DNA of 64,000 nt from Nyssa sinensis (lineage: Eukaryota > Streptophyta > Magnoliopsida > Cornales > Nyssaceae). Below are positions 46,549-56,539 of the stretch, piece after piece. The DNA lies in the NCBI GenBank assembly GCA_008638375.1, contig CM018032.1, forward strand, positions 9,093,501 to 9,157,500, read 5' to 3'. The notes under the pieces were generated by a model. That model saw only the letters and a list, made by a program, of their open reading frames with translations. It made no database searches and had not been told where the DNA came from. Position numbers and translations under genes: made by a program. Each line of letters begins with the position of its first letter. The stretch's first letter is position 1.

Positions 46549-48036
46549 ATGGAAGCAATTCACTGTTTGTCTTACGAGTTCGATTCTATTTTTCAGTCTT
46601 CATCTATGGAGTGTGAGGAAACCCATCAACTTTCTGAGCCAACCTATGTAGAACTCCTTAATTGTAGCTTCAAAACTTCCTCTACTTCTGAAACAGAGAA
46701 ACCAAACTCTCCAAATGCCATTGAAGACAGTTTCTTCAATGATCGGTTCATGGAAAGACTGCTTCAGATGGAAGCTGAGCTTGGCGCTGAATTGGGTCTT
46801 CTCAATGATATCAATGGCAACAATTTGGGGGATCAGGAGAGTCCAGAAAGTCAAGAAAATGTAGTTACTTCTCCAGAAGTTGGCCATTCAAATGGACTTC
46901 AGGAGATGGAGATGGAGGTGGAGATGAAGTGTAGCTTATTTGATCTTCTCTTGACAGGAGCCAGAGCTGTTGAAGCTTCAAACTGGCCTCTGGCTTCGAA
47001 TGTGATCGCAACACTAACTAATATCTTATCCATTCAAGACAAAGAGGAGAACCCGTTAGCTAACACAGTTCTCCACTTCACTCGAGGCCTTCAATATAAA
47101 AGCAGAAATGCTCCGGAGCTGTTACACGAGCTTGTTCCTTCCCAGACAGTCACCATGTCTACCTTTCAGATGCTCCTAGAGCTCTCTCCATATGTGAAAT
47201 TCGCGCAGTTTACTGCCAATCAAGCAATCCTCGAGGCAACCCGAGGAGAGCATGATATTCATATCATTGATCTTGATATCATGGAAGGAAGCCAATGGCC
47301 ACCACTGATGGCAGATCTTGCATCAAGGAAGGATGTCTCAATGAGAATAACAGCAATCACTGGAGACCCGCAAAATGCAGGTTTCATTCAACAAACAGGC
47401 AGAAGACTCGTTGAGTTTGCCAACTCAATCGGTCTTTTATTCAAGTTTGATGAGATGGCGATGGAGAAAGGAGACAATTTTGACAGTATTGAAGTAGGTC
47501 ATACACTGATAGCTAACTGTATGATTCACCAGTTTCACATGCCTAGCAGAAATTTCTCACTGGTTAAGACTTTCTTAACTGGTGTAGGAAGACTATCTCC
47601 AAAGAGGATAGTTTTAGTAGAAGAAGAGCTATTTAATTTTGCTAGAGTCTCATCTATGTCCTTTGGAGAGTTTTTCTCTGAGGCTTTCCAACATTACACT
47701 GCACTTTCTGATTCGCTATTACATAGTTTTTCTAGCGTGGGGTATAGACTGGTTGAGAGGGAAATTATGGGGCCGAGGATTTTAGATTGTCTGAGGAAAT
47801 TTCCTATAGAGAGTAAAGAGAAAATGCTGTGGAAAGACGGGTTTTCTTTCTTGAAAAGTCTTAAGCCAATCCCTATGAGTCCTTGTAATGTTTCTCAGGC
47901 GAAGCTACTGACGGGTCTTTTTGGGAGAGGCTACTGGGTGCAACACGAGAATTGCAGGCTCTCTCTCTGTTGGAAATCAAAGCCTCTAACAACTGCTTCT
48001 GTTTGGATGCCCGCTAACATGTCAACAGGACAATGA
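46549..48036 (+). CDS. GRAS family transcription regulator, NSP2/SCL26-like
   Basis: An intronless 495-residue frame. The variable acidic N-terminus covers residues 1-125. The first leucine-rich region starts near 128 (CSLFDLLLTGARAVEASNWP). The VHIID motif is IHIID at 237-241, followed by LDIMEGSQWPPLM. Next come TGRRLVEFANSIG near 283, VEEELFNF near 357 and HYTALSDSL near 382 (PFYRE region), GPRI near 408, and the SAW end CWKSKPLTTASVW at 474-486. SPYVKFAQFTANQAILEA and DIMEGSQW closely follow the NSP2 subfamily. NSP2 proteins act in the nucleus with NSP1 in symbiosis signalling and strigolactone biosynthesis control. The start is the first ATG after an in-frame gap and gives the usual length. 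Assignment to NSP2 rather than a sister clade is inference. Confidence 0.92.
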   Translation: MEAIHCLSYEFDSIFQSSSMECEETHQLSEPTYVELLNCSFKTSSTSETEKPNSPNAIEDSFFNDRFMERLLQMEAELGAELGLLNDINGNNLGDQESPESQENVVTSPEVGHSNGLQEMEMEVEMKCSLFDLLLTGARAVEASNWPLASNVIATLTNILSIQDKEENPLANTVLHFTRGLQYKSRNAPELLHELVPSQTVTMSTFQMLLELSPYVKFAQFTANQAILEATRGEHDIHIIDLDIMEGSQWPPLMADLASRKDVSMRITAITGDPQNAGFIQQTGRRLVEFANSIGLLFKFDEMAMEKGDNFDSIEVGHTLIANCMIHQFHMPSRNFSLVKTFLTGVGRLSPKRIVLVEEELFNFARVSSMSFGEFFSEAFQHYTALSDSLLHSFSSVGYRLVEREIMGPRILDCLRKFPIESKEKMLWKDGFSFLKSLKPIPMSPCNVSQAKLLTGLFGRGYWVQHENCRLSLCWKSKPLTTASVWMPANMSTGQ

Positions 48037-48348
48037 TACTTCAACCAAGGTCTCATGGATTTTTTGACACATGAAAGCACTAGTGACAAGCATCAAAAGA
48101 GGCTGGTAATCTCTATCGACAAGATTTTTCATCTGGCAAATATAGGTTTCTTGATGTTCAGTTTCCTGCTGGTAATTCCACTTGAAACCAGCTCGATATC
48201 TTTTCCATGGGTTTTCAATCATGGAATCACTTTCAAAGGGAACCAAATTCTGGTTCTCTTTCATCCCAATGCATGACTCTGCGTAAATTTCTGCATCTAC
48301 AATTGGTAGTAGTCCATATGCCACCTCAATTTCAATGAGCTTAATCAT
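48022..48348 (-). other. Unidentified 108-codon frame overlapping the GRAS 3' end
   Basis: The minus frame starts MIKLIEIEVAYGLLPIVDAE and overlaps the last 15 bp of the GRAS gene. Composition is protein-like and not repetitive, but there is no recognised motif, splice partner or promoter. It may be an exon remnant or a chance antisense frame within the GRAS 3' UTR. Confidence 0.2.
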
Positions 48349-48767
48349 CAGGTATTGCAGAGATACTAAGTCTAGCCAATTACAAAAATGTCAACCTCCC
48401 AAGCCTCCGAACCATAAGAACAATAGAACTTCTTCGCATGCACTTACCGAGAAGTGAGGAAAACAAACTCATTTCAGCATGCTATAATCACCATACCAGC
48501 ATTAACATTTCAGCCAACAACATCGATAAAATTCGTTTCCTCAATTGGTTTATTTTCAAAAAAGACGACCTCTCATTGAATATCTTATTCCCTCCCATTT
48601 CTTGATCCAATGATCTTCACATACTCATATAATACAGGAATGGGAGGAAAAGACAAATGTTAGGTAGGTGTGGGCTTCAAGTTTATGAAGGGTTTCAGTG
48701 CAGGCTTCAAGTTTATGAAGAAAGAAAACAAAGGAAAATAAAAAATAAAAAATAAATCTAGTGTTGG

Positions 48768-48989
48768 TAAAGGAATTGATATTTGTGGAACTGAATCTTT
48801 CTTTCATTAGAATCAATCATTTAAATAATACAATGAATATAACAAACTAACAACTATCTCCTATTTCTCAGGTAGAGTCAAGCTGTCCTAGTCTTAAGGA
48901 AGACCAAACAGAAATTACATTCAAAATTCAAATGCAGATTGAACTGCTAAATCTGTTAAACATACATCAGCAACTATACATCTTCTATA
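48768..48989 (-). repeat. Copia 3' LTR
   Basis: 222 bp, preceded on the minus strand by the polypurine tract. No difference from the other LTR was seen when read side by side. Confidence 0.93.
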
Positions 48990-49000
48990 TGCCCCCTCAA
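48990..49000 (-). promoter_or_regulatory. Copia polypurine tract
   Basis: Minus strand reads TTGAGGGGGCA directly before the 3' LTR. It overlaps the polyprotein stop codon (CTA TCT TGA), a compact arrangement. Confidence 0.85.
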
Positions 49001-52000
49001 GATAGGCCACGATTAGAGAGGCCAATCTTGTCTCGTAACAGCAGGAATTGAGAAGTAGACAATGGCTTAGTGAGAAGATCGGCAAGTTGGTCAGCAGAAG
49101 AAACATGAGCAACTCGAAGGAGACCAGATTGGACCTGATCTCTGATAAAGTGATAATCAACAGCGACATGTTTCATGCGAGAATGGAAGACAGGATTGGA
49201 ACTTAATTGTGTGGCACCAACATTATCACAATAGACAACTGGAGAATTCGTTAAGCCAACACCAAGTTCTGTAAGGAGAGAACAAACCCAGCGAAGTTCA
49301 GCAGCGGTGGCAGCAACAGAGCGATACTTTGCTTCTGTGGAGGAGCGAGCAACAGTTTGTTGCTTCTTCGAGCTCCAAGATACAAGGTTCCGCCCAAGAT
49401 AAAGCAGATAGGCTCTGGTTGAAGAATAATCGGCTTTATTACCAGCCCAATCCGCATCTGAGAAAGCATGAAGAGTTAAGGGGGAATCACGATAGAGAAG
49501 AAGCCCCTTGTCTAGTGTACCACACAAATAGCGTAAAATACGCTTAACAAGAACCCAATGCTCGTTGGTTGGCTTGTGCGTAAACTGAGCCATTTTATTG
49601 ACTGCAAAAGAGATGTCTGGTCGAGTGAAAGAGAGGTATTGCAAGCTACCAACTACTGCTCGATATGGAGTGGGATCTGAGAGAGGTGTGCCCGAGGTTA
49701 AGGAGATTGCTGCTGAACTAGTGGGTAAGGGAGTGAGAACAGGTTTTGCATCCTCCATATTGGTCCGTTTAAGTAAGTCCTGAATGTATCTTCTTTGTGA
49801 GAGCAAGATGCCAAGACGATGTGGAAGAACTTCAACTCCAAGAAAATAAGAAAGTGAACCAAGATCTTTTAGAGAGAAACGGAGAGCAAGACAGTCAACA
49901 AACTGTGAAACAAGAGCAGCATTGTTACCAGTTAGGATAATGTCATCAACATACACGAGAAGATACAAGATATGATGGCTGCTGTGAAGAACGAAGAGAG
50001 AGGTATCTGAGTGTGAATTCTGGAATCCAGAATCTAACAGAAACTGACGCAGTTCGTGATACCAAGCCCGAGGAGCTTGCTTGAGACCATAGATGGCTTT
50101 ATGGAGTTTACAGACATAGGAAGGATGATCAGAGTCCACAAAACCTGGTGGTTGAGCCATAAAGACATTTTCAGAGAGCCTGCCTTGGAGAAAGGCATTG
50201 TTGACATCCAACTGGCGGAGAGACCAGCCATTACTTATTGCAATACTAAGCACAAGTCTCACTGTGGTGGGCTTAACAACTGGACTGAAGGTTTCATGGT
50301 AATCCACACCCGGTCTTTGATGAAAGCCTTTGGCGACAAGTCGAGCTTTGAACCTGTCAGTAGAACCATCAGAATGTCTTTTAATACGATAAATCCATTT
50401 GCAACCAACCAGATTAGAAATGCCATCAGGGGGAACTAGTTCCCAATTTCCATTACGAACAAGTGCATCATACTTTTTGGACATAGCTTGACGCCAATGA
50501 TGGTCTTTGAGAGCTTGTGATACGGATGTAGGTGCAGTACTTTGGGAAGTGGTTTTGTGGGTGTGAAGGTTGAGCTTCTGAATTGGTTTGGTGATGTTGT
50601 TCTTAGCTCGGGTAGTCATGGGATGTTGGGGGGAAGGTGGGATTGTGATGTGTGGTTCAGTGGATGGATAGGAAGGATTAGGAGGTGGTGGGCGTTCAGG
50701 TGCAGCTTGCTGTGGTGATGGTTCGGTTGGTTGTGAAAGAGCCTCGAGCAGAGACAATTCTTGAGTGCTTGCTGCAGATGGAGTGTTGGCTGCCCGCTGG
50801 GATGATAGGGGAATAGAAACAGTGAGGACAGGAGGAATCCAAGTGGTTATGGTAGTGGAAGTGGGACGTGGGAGATTGTTGTGCAGTGAGGTGTATGGAA
50901 AAACTGATTCAACAAATTGAACATGACGAGAAACATAGATTTTTGAGGTAGATGGGTCAAAGCAGAGATAAGCACTTTGAGATAAAGAGTACCCAAGAAA
51001 CACACACGGTTTAGATCGTTGATTGAGTTTGTGAGAGATATATGGGCGAAGCCAAGGGTAACACAAACACCCAAAAACTTTTAGTTTAGAGTAATTGGGA
51101 CTTTTGTGGAAAATTAATTCATAGGGAGAGGACAAATTTAGGGTAGTGGTTGGTAGTCTATTAATTAAGTAGACAGCAGTAGCAAAGGCATGAGGCCAGA
51201 AAGTGGTTGGAAGAGAAGCATGAGAAAGTAAGGTGAGGCCAGTTTCAACGATATGGCGGTGTCTTCTTTCAGAGTAGCCGTTGTGTTCAGGTGTATGTGG
51301 TGGAGTGGTTAAGTGGGAGATGCCATGAAGAGAAAGATAATCTTTGAGTCCCATATATTCGCCCCCATTATCAGAATAGAGAGTGATAATTTTGTGAGAG
51401 AAATAATTTTCCACAATGGCTTTGTAACGTTTAAAGACTTCTTGAACTTCAGATTTTCTTTTAAGGGGGTAAAACCATATGTATTTTGTGAAATGATCAA
51501 CGAAAATGACATAATATTTGAGACCATCTTGTGACACAATAGGAGAAGTCCATACATCAGAAAAAATTATTTCAAGAGGTTGTGTTGAGTTAAGAGGCGA
51601 AATGGAGAAAGGTAGCTTATGACTTTTATTACTAAGACATGCATTACATGAGAATTCTTTTGACAAAGGTGGAGAGAACTCTAACTGATAACTGGAAATA
51701 ATATGTTTTAAAATGGGAAAAGCTGGATGGCCTAAACGATGATGCCAATTTGATGATGTAGTTTTGACATGAGAGAAGGCTAGAATTGGAGAAGATCCAG
51801 GTTGGGCTGCTGGCCACTCATACACTCCATCCTTAGTGTTGCCCGTCAAAAGAATTGCCCCCGTGCGAAGATCCTTCACATGAAAAGAAGAGGGTAAAAA
51901 TTCAACAGAGGCATTGTTAGTAGTACAAAATTGAGAAATAGAGATTAAGTTCTTTTTCATAGTTGGTACACAAAGAACATCATTCAAGGTAAAAGTGGTG

Positions 52001-53214
52001 GTGGATGTTGGAAGAGAAGCAGAACCAATGTGAGATATGGATAGACCTGTACCATCACCAATCATAACATCATCTGAGCCAGTGTATGGGGCATGAAGAG
52101 ACAGATTGCTTAAGTCTGTAGTGACATGGTGAGAGGCACCACTGTCTAGCAACCATGATGGATTATTGGTGGTCGCATTTGTAGCATAGTGAGCCCGTGG
52201 CTGCCAAGGTGTAGCTGAGTTATTTGGTGATGTAGCACTTGTAGGAGATGGTTGGACCGGTACAAGTTGAAAGGATGGACAACGCTTGGCCGTGTGACCT
52301 TGAATGGCACAGATTTGGCAAAATCCCTGATATGGACGGGGTGGAGGGCGATTATTGCGAGTTGAAGCACCTGAATTGGTGGCCATAGGTGGGCGGCTAG
52401 TGCTGGATGGATGTGGGCGCCAGCTTGTGTTATTTGTAGGAGAGGAGTGATTGGGACGCCAGTTGTTGTTGGTCTTGTGTGGCCGCCAATTGGTGTCGAT
52501 GGTATTTGTTCTGTTTGTAGGATTAGCAGTGATTGGAAGATGTACCTCAGATTTTGAGTTGACTGAGAGAGAGGCTTCAAAGGATAAGAGTTTCTCATGG
52601 AGTTCATCAAAGGTTAGGGAGGTGTCACGAGCTTGAACAGCACGAACAAGCTCTTTGTAGTCATCACCTAGTCCATCCAAGATCTTCTCTGTAAGATCTT
52701 CTTCTTCCATTGGGGCGCCTAGAATAGCCAGTTCATCTGCACGGGCTTTGACAGAGTGAAGAAAATCAGTGACAGACATAGTACCTTTGGTGGAATTTTT
52801 GAGAAGGTTCTTGACTTGTTTGATGCGACCACGAGATGGTTTGGCATATGCATTTGCAAGAACAGTCCATGCTTCACGAAAGGTATTGGCACGAGCAATG
52901 AATGAAACAATTGTGGGTGATAGAGAACCGATGAGAGCATTGAGAATCAATTGATCTTGGCGAACCCAGAGGTTGTAGGCAGGATTTGGTGTGGTGACAT
53001 TGTTTGTAGTAAGAGTTTTGGGTGGACATGGTTTGGATCCATCAATGTACCCAAGGAGATCATACCCAATGAAGAGTGTTTCAAATTGGATTTTCCATGA
53101 GAGATAGTTGGAGGAGGTAAGTTTGAGAGGAGCTTGAGCAGCTGTGTTGATTGTGAGGAGTTGGAATTCATTGGTGTTGAGGAGAGTGGGTGTGCTGTTT
53201 GGAGTAGTCATCAC
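48997..53214 (-). CDS. Copia gag-pol polyprotein (complete, 1405 residues)
   Basis: One open frame. The gag part (about 1-295) includes LKLTSSNYLSWKIQFETLF. A CX2CX4HX4C zinc knuckle is at 299-312 (C299, C302, H307, C312). Protease LLDSGAS has its Asp at 357. Integrase has an HHCC finger (H490, H495, C522, C525) and core acids D552, D614 and E648 in YSDNGGEY/NGYSERR. Reverse transcriptase starts near 920 with LDVNNAFLQG at 1001 and YVDD at 1087-1090. RNase H has DADWAGNKADYSS and SSTEAKYRS. All key residues are present. Cytoplasmic particle formation and nuclear integration are the known family roles. The ATG lies 53 bp after the primer site. Confidence 0.96.
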   Translation of the reverse strand: MMTTPNSTPTLLNTNEFQLLTINTAAQAPLKLTSSNYLSWKIQFETLFIGYDLLGYIDGSKPCPPKTLTTNNVTTPNPAYNLWVRQDQLILNALIGSLSPTIVSFIARANTFREAWTVLANAYAKPSRGRIKQVKNLLKNSTKGTMSVTDFLHSVKARADELAILGAPMEEEDLTEKILDGLGDDYKELVRAVQARDTSLTFDELHEKLLSFEASLSVNSKSEVHLPITANPTNRTNTIDTNWRPHKTNNNWRPNHSSPTNNTSWRPHPSSTSRPPMATNSGASTRNNRPPPRPYQGFCQICAIQGHTAKRCPSFQLVPVQPSPTSATSPNNSATPWQPRAHYATNATTNNPSWLLDSGASHHVTTDLSNLSLHAPYTGSDDVMIGDGTGLSISHIGSASLPTSTTTFTLNDVLCVPTMKKNLISISQFCTTNNASVEFLPSSFHVKDLRTGAILLTGNTKDGVYEWPAAQPGSSPILAFSHVKTTSSNWHHRLGHPAFPILKHIISSYQLEFSPPLSKEFSCNACLSNKSHKLPFSISPLNSTQPLEIIFSDVWTSPIVSQDGLKYYVIFVDHFTKYIWFYPLKRKSEVQEVFKRYKAIVENYFSHKIITLYSDNGGEYMGLKDYLSLHGISHLTTPPHTPEHNGYSERRHRHIVETGLTLLSHASLPTTFWPHAFATAVYLINRLPTTTLNLSSPYELIFHKSPNYSKLKVFGCLCYPWLRPYISHKLNQRSKPCVFLGYSLSQSAYLCFDPSTSKIYVSRHVQFVESVFPYTSLHNNLPRPTSTTITTWIPPVLTVSIPLSSQRAANTPSAASTQELSLLEALSQPTEPSPQQAAPERPPPPNPSYPSTEPHITIPPSPQHPMTTRAKNNITKPIQKLNLHTHKTTSQSTAPTSVSQALKDHHWRQAMSKKYDALVRNGNWELVPPDGISNLVGCKWIYRIKRHSDGSTDRFKARLVAKGFHQRPGVDYHETFSPVVKPTTVRLVLSIAISNGWSLRQLDVNNAFLQGRLSENVFMAQPPGFVDSDHPSYVCKLHKAIYGLKQAPRAWYHELRQFLLDSGFQNSHSDTSLFVLHSSHHILYLLVYVDDIILTGNNAALVSQFVDCLALRFSLKDLGSLSYFLGVEVLPHRLGILLSQRRYIQDLLKRTNMEDAKPVLTPLPTSSAAISLTSGTPLSDPTPYRAVVGSLQYLSFTRPDISFAVNKMAQFTHKPTNEHWVLVKRILRYLCGTLDKGLLLYRDSPLTLHAFSDADWAGNKADYSSTRAYLLYLGRNLVSWSSKKQQTVARSSTEAKYRSVAATAAELRWVCSLLTELGVGLTNSPVVYCDNVGATQLSSNPVFHSRMKHVAVDYHFIRDQVQSGLLRVAHVSSADQLADLLTKPLSTSQFLLLRDKIGLSNRGLS

Positions 53215-53267
53215 AATATGTGAAGAGGGAAAAGAAAAAAAAATTTAATAGGAGAGAAAGAGGAGCT

Positions 53268-53279
53268 GCTCTGATACCA
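53268..53279 (-). promoter_or_regulatory. Copia primer binding site (initiator tRNA-Met)
   Basis: Minus strand reads TGGTATCAGAGC immediately after the 5' LTR, the standard copia priming site. Confidence 0.93.
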
Positions 53280-53501
53280 TAAAGGAATTGATATTTGTGG
53301 AACTGAATCTTTCTTTCATTAGAATCAATCATTTAAATAATACAATGAATATAACAAACTAACAACTATCTCCTATTTCTCAGGTAGAGTCAAGCTGTCC
53401 TAGTCTTAAGGAAGACCAAACAGAAATTACATTCAAAATTCAAATGCAGATTGAACTGCTAAATCTGTTAAACATACATCAGCAACTATACATCTTCTAT
53501 A
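53280..53501 (-). repeat. Copia 5' LTR
   Basis: 222 bp. On the minus strand it ends CCTTTA directly before the primer binding site. It should contain the element's promoter; no clear TATA box was assigned. Confidence 0.93.
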
Positions 53502-56150
53502 GTTGGTTCCTCCGACAATGGGTGCTAAGAAAGGAAGACTAACATAACCTTTGATATTATTTGCACAAAGTGTCTACTCTTAGACTTGACCCACATCCTC
53601 ATGCTTTCCGGCGTGAGCATTTAATCATTGCACCAAGCAATCCCTCCTTAAACAGCATACAAATACATACAGTATTCATTTTTTCCCACTGTACATTTTA
53701 AGATCCAACGTTCTGTTCTCTTCATTCACTCCTAACTAACGCTTGCCAAATAGAGCCACACAAGTAATTTGATCCACTGTCTGTAACCAATATAAGGATA
53801 TCCATTGTGAGCTAAAACCCAACAGATGCATTAGATTCAAGCAGTGTCACAAATAATATTTGGCCAATATTGGCATTTACAAAATAAGTGATGTAATTTC
53901 TGTACATAAATATAACAATCACAAACATAATAAAATGTAGACTGGCTGAAGCATTACAATTCACTATGAAATCTTACTTGGCCACATGCTAGAACATTGC
54001 TACTATGGAACATGCTGTACGGTGCCTAACTTCAAAAACCCACGAGAGGAATCTGATTACTTGCAAAAAGTATAGCCTGTGGAGATAAAAGATCTTCAAA
54101 TGCCACGACTGCTCAAGAAGCTTATGCACGACCCTACACATCCACTGACATGCATTAAGGGCCTTTCGAGATGGTCAACATGATAGCCATCAAACTTCAA
54201 TCAAATCCAACTTCCACAAGTAATGGAGCTCTTTTAAATTGACTACCAGCCAGACGAAGGTTCCTAAGCACAAAGAGAGGTCCAAAGCAATCCAATCAGT
54301 GATACTTGTTATAAAATTTTATAAATAAAGCTTAGGAGAAGGTCTTGACGAAGGATTGTGCTCATTTACACAACATAGACTAATGGGTGCCCTGAAAATA
54401 ATTACATTTCAAGGAAAACAAGTAGACGTAGACAAGGTGAACTCAAAAAACCTGAAACAACAGCCTTTAATGGGAAGAAGGCTCAACTCTCCTTTTTGCC
54501 TTACACATCAAATATCTATGTCTACTAAATTGGCATTTACAAACAAATTTTATTGCCATAGAATATATTTTCAAACTCAAAGTGCACTTTTTGGAAAAGG
54601 TGAGTTACAAAAAGTATTGCCACTTTTCTCTAACAACTAATACATGAAAACAGGGACAAGGCCAGGAATTCACGTGAGGGGGGGCAAAATTTTTTCTTAC
54701 TGTTTGATCATAAATTTAAAAAATTAAAGAACTATAAAATGTTAATATTGGTTGATAAAGTTTTTGAAAAATAACTAAATTTATTGATACAAGAAACTTA
54801 TAAATTACATAAAAAGTCCGATCAAAGAGAAAAACACTAAAAAATCTTTATGGTATATAAAAAAATTGATAAAAGTCCCATTTAAGATTCAAATTAAAAT
54901 TAAGACAAGGGTAAAGTGTAAAAAAAAAAATTAAACCTAGGAGGGGGCAAAATTTTAAATTAAATGAATATATTTAAAAAAAAATAGAAAAATATAAAAA
55001 AAATTCACAAAACCAAAATTGAGGGGGCAATTGCCCCCCCTAGGCCCCATGTGGCCTCGTCCGTGCAAGAAAATGTAATTACAGTCTAACAGGATAGAAA
55101 TGAAAAAGTTAATTTCATAAATGCAATAATTTTCACTGAATTATTCTCCAAAACCTTCAATTTCAAAGAATGTTTCTTTTAAATACAGTAATAACTAAAC
55201 AAATGATTTAAAATGACACGAAGAGAGAGACAATCTGAAAGTTCCTAGTCAAGTAAGCATCTCTATCAGGATGACAACTAAAAATTCAGAAGTATCCAGA
55301 GAAGTTCCCTTTCATGTTAAAACTTCTTATATGACAATGATTTTGGAACGGGTACTCTTTTGGATAACATGTCGTCAAATAGTCTTTAAGTACATTCATT
55401 AATTGCTTACTCATGAGAACTTCAAAAACATTTTTCTGTTTGTGATGGTATTCAAGCTTGCTGAATGAGGGTTCAACAGTGATTGTCAATTCATTTCCAG
55501 GGTATCTGTAGAATATCAATTGATAGGTTGACTTGTTTCAAAGTTGCAGATAGATGACTTTGCATATATATGGGTTGCACCCCTTTGGTGCTTTTACTGA
55601 ATACTGTTACATTTCGAAAAGAAAAAGAAAAAGAAAGAAAGAAGTTGCAGCGAAATCATAATTGACTATTATATTTACATCCAGGTAAGATGCAGGACAG
55701 TGTGTGTGAGATTTACCTATCAAAAAAGCAAAAGAAAAAAAGAAGACAAGATGCAGCATATCCAGCTTCATGGTGTTCTCTTACAGCAATTTATTTTATT
55801 TTGTTTATTTATTTTTATCATAAAACCTGCAAACCACGGGTCCATTGGGTGCATAGCTGTTAGAGCAAACTTCGGATATGTGAATCCACCAATAATCGCA
55901 TATAAATGACCGCCTCCCAGCAATTAGAATTAGATAGTTTTGAAGAGGGTGCAATGTTGCATTCAATGAGATAATCCCTTTCAGAGGTACCTGTTATAAC
56001 CTATGATTCCTATTAGTAATGAATGGGATCTCAATTGAACTAGAACAGCATCTTGTGTGTGGATGTCAACGCAGACGTGTGTTTTAGTGGGGGATGGTAG
56101 GAAATAGGTGCAGGTTGGTAGGTGAACAATAAAATGCATAAAAGAACAGA
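53502..56150. other. Intergenic DNA, no supported gene
   Basis: Short frames only. A transposon remnant at about 54660-55070 starts near GGGGGGCAAAATTTT and ends GGGGGCAATTGCCCCCCCTA; similar pieces occur near 35770, 37340, 38650 and 40465. No ends or target duplications were defined. Confidence 0.45.
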
Positions 56151-56154
56151 TTAC

Positions 56155-56235
56155 TCAACTCAACAAAGCCTTATCCCAATTATTTGGGATAGGCTATTAG
56201 GATTCATATTAGTTCTGACAGGATATGACACTAAG
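56155..56235. repeat. Dispersed plant repeat motif
   Basis: ACTCAACTCAACAAAGCCTT, followed by ATCCCAATTATTTGGGAT and a TATTAGGATTCA end, is a widely recurring angiosperm repeat. It is recognised from general knowledge of plant genomes; the element class is not assigned. Confidence 0.5.
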
Positions 56236-56289
56236 CACAAAACAAGCGGAAACACAATGGCATTGATTAATTGTAGAAAATCAAATACA

Positions 56290-56390
56290 ATATATATTTT
56301 TTTTAATACAACAATGATGAGGAGGATGATTCGAACCCACACCAGCAACGTGAGGAGTATACACTTGCACTGCACTACTTAGAAAGGACC
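56290..56390 (-). mobile_element. tRNA-derived SINE candidate
   Basis: The minus strand has a box-A-like TAGTGCAGTGC and, about 35 nt later, box B GGGTTCGAATC. A short A-rich tail follows. It lies about 150 bp past the stop of the F-box gene. No target duplication found. Confidence 0.5.
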
Positions 56391-56539
56391 TTAGTCCTAT
56401 CAAATAGGATATAGTTGATAACATAACAAATGCTCAAATTGGATGCCAATACAACATATTTCAACATAGTGAACATACCGATATTTAATCTTCAGTAATC
56501 AGTATAATCAAAAACCGGCGATACCCGCCAATCAATCCT

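Larger units (their letters stand above)
48768..53501 (-). mobile_element. Intact Ty1/copia LTR retrotransposon
   Basis: Left LTR 48768-48989 and right LTR 53280-53501 are both 222 bp and were identical on reading. GTTGG flanks both sides (48763-48767, 53502-53506), a perfect 5-bp target duplication. On the minus strand the order is LTR, primer site, polyprotein, polypurine tract, LTR. The domain order protease-integrase-RT-RNase H is that of copia. LTRs begin TATAGA and end CCTTTA, not TG...CA. Identical LTRs and an unbroken frame mean a very recent insertion and possible activity. It lies between the GRAS and F-box genes. Confidence 0.96.

Noticed and set aside
50056..50439. 127-codon plus-strand frame
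   Set aside because: Antisense shadow of the copia reverse-transcriptase region.
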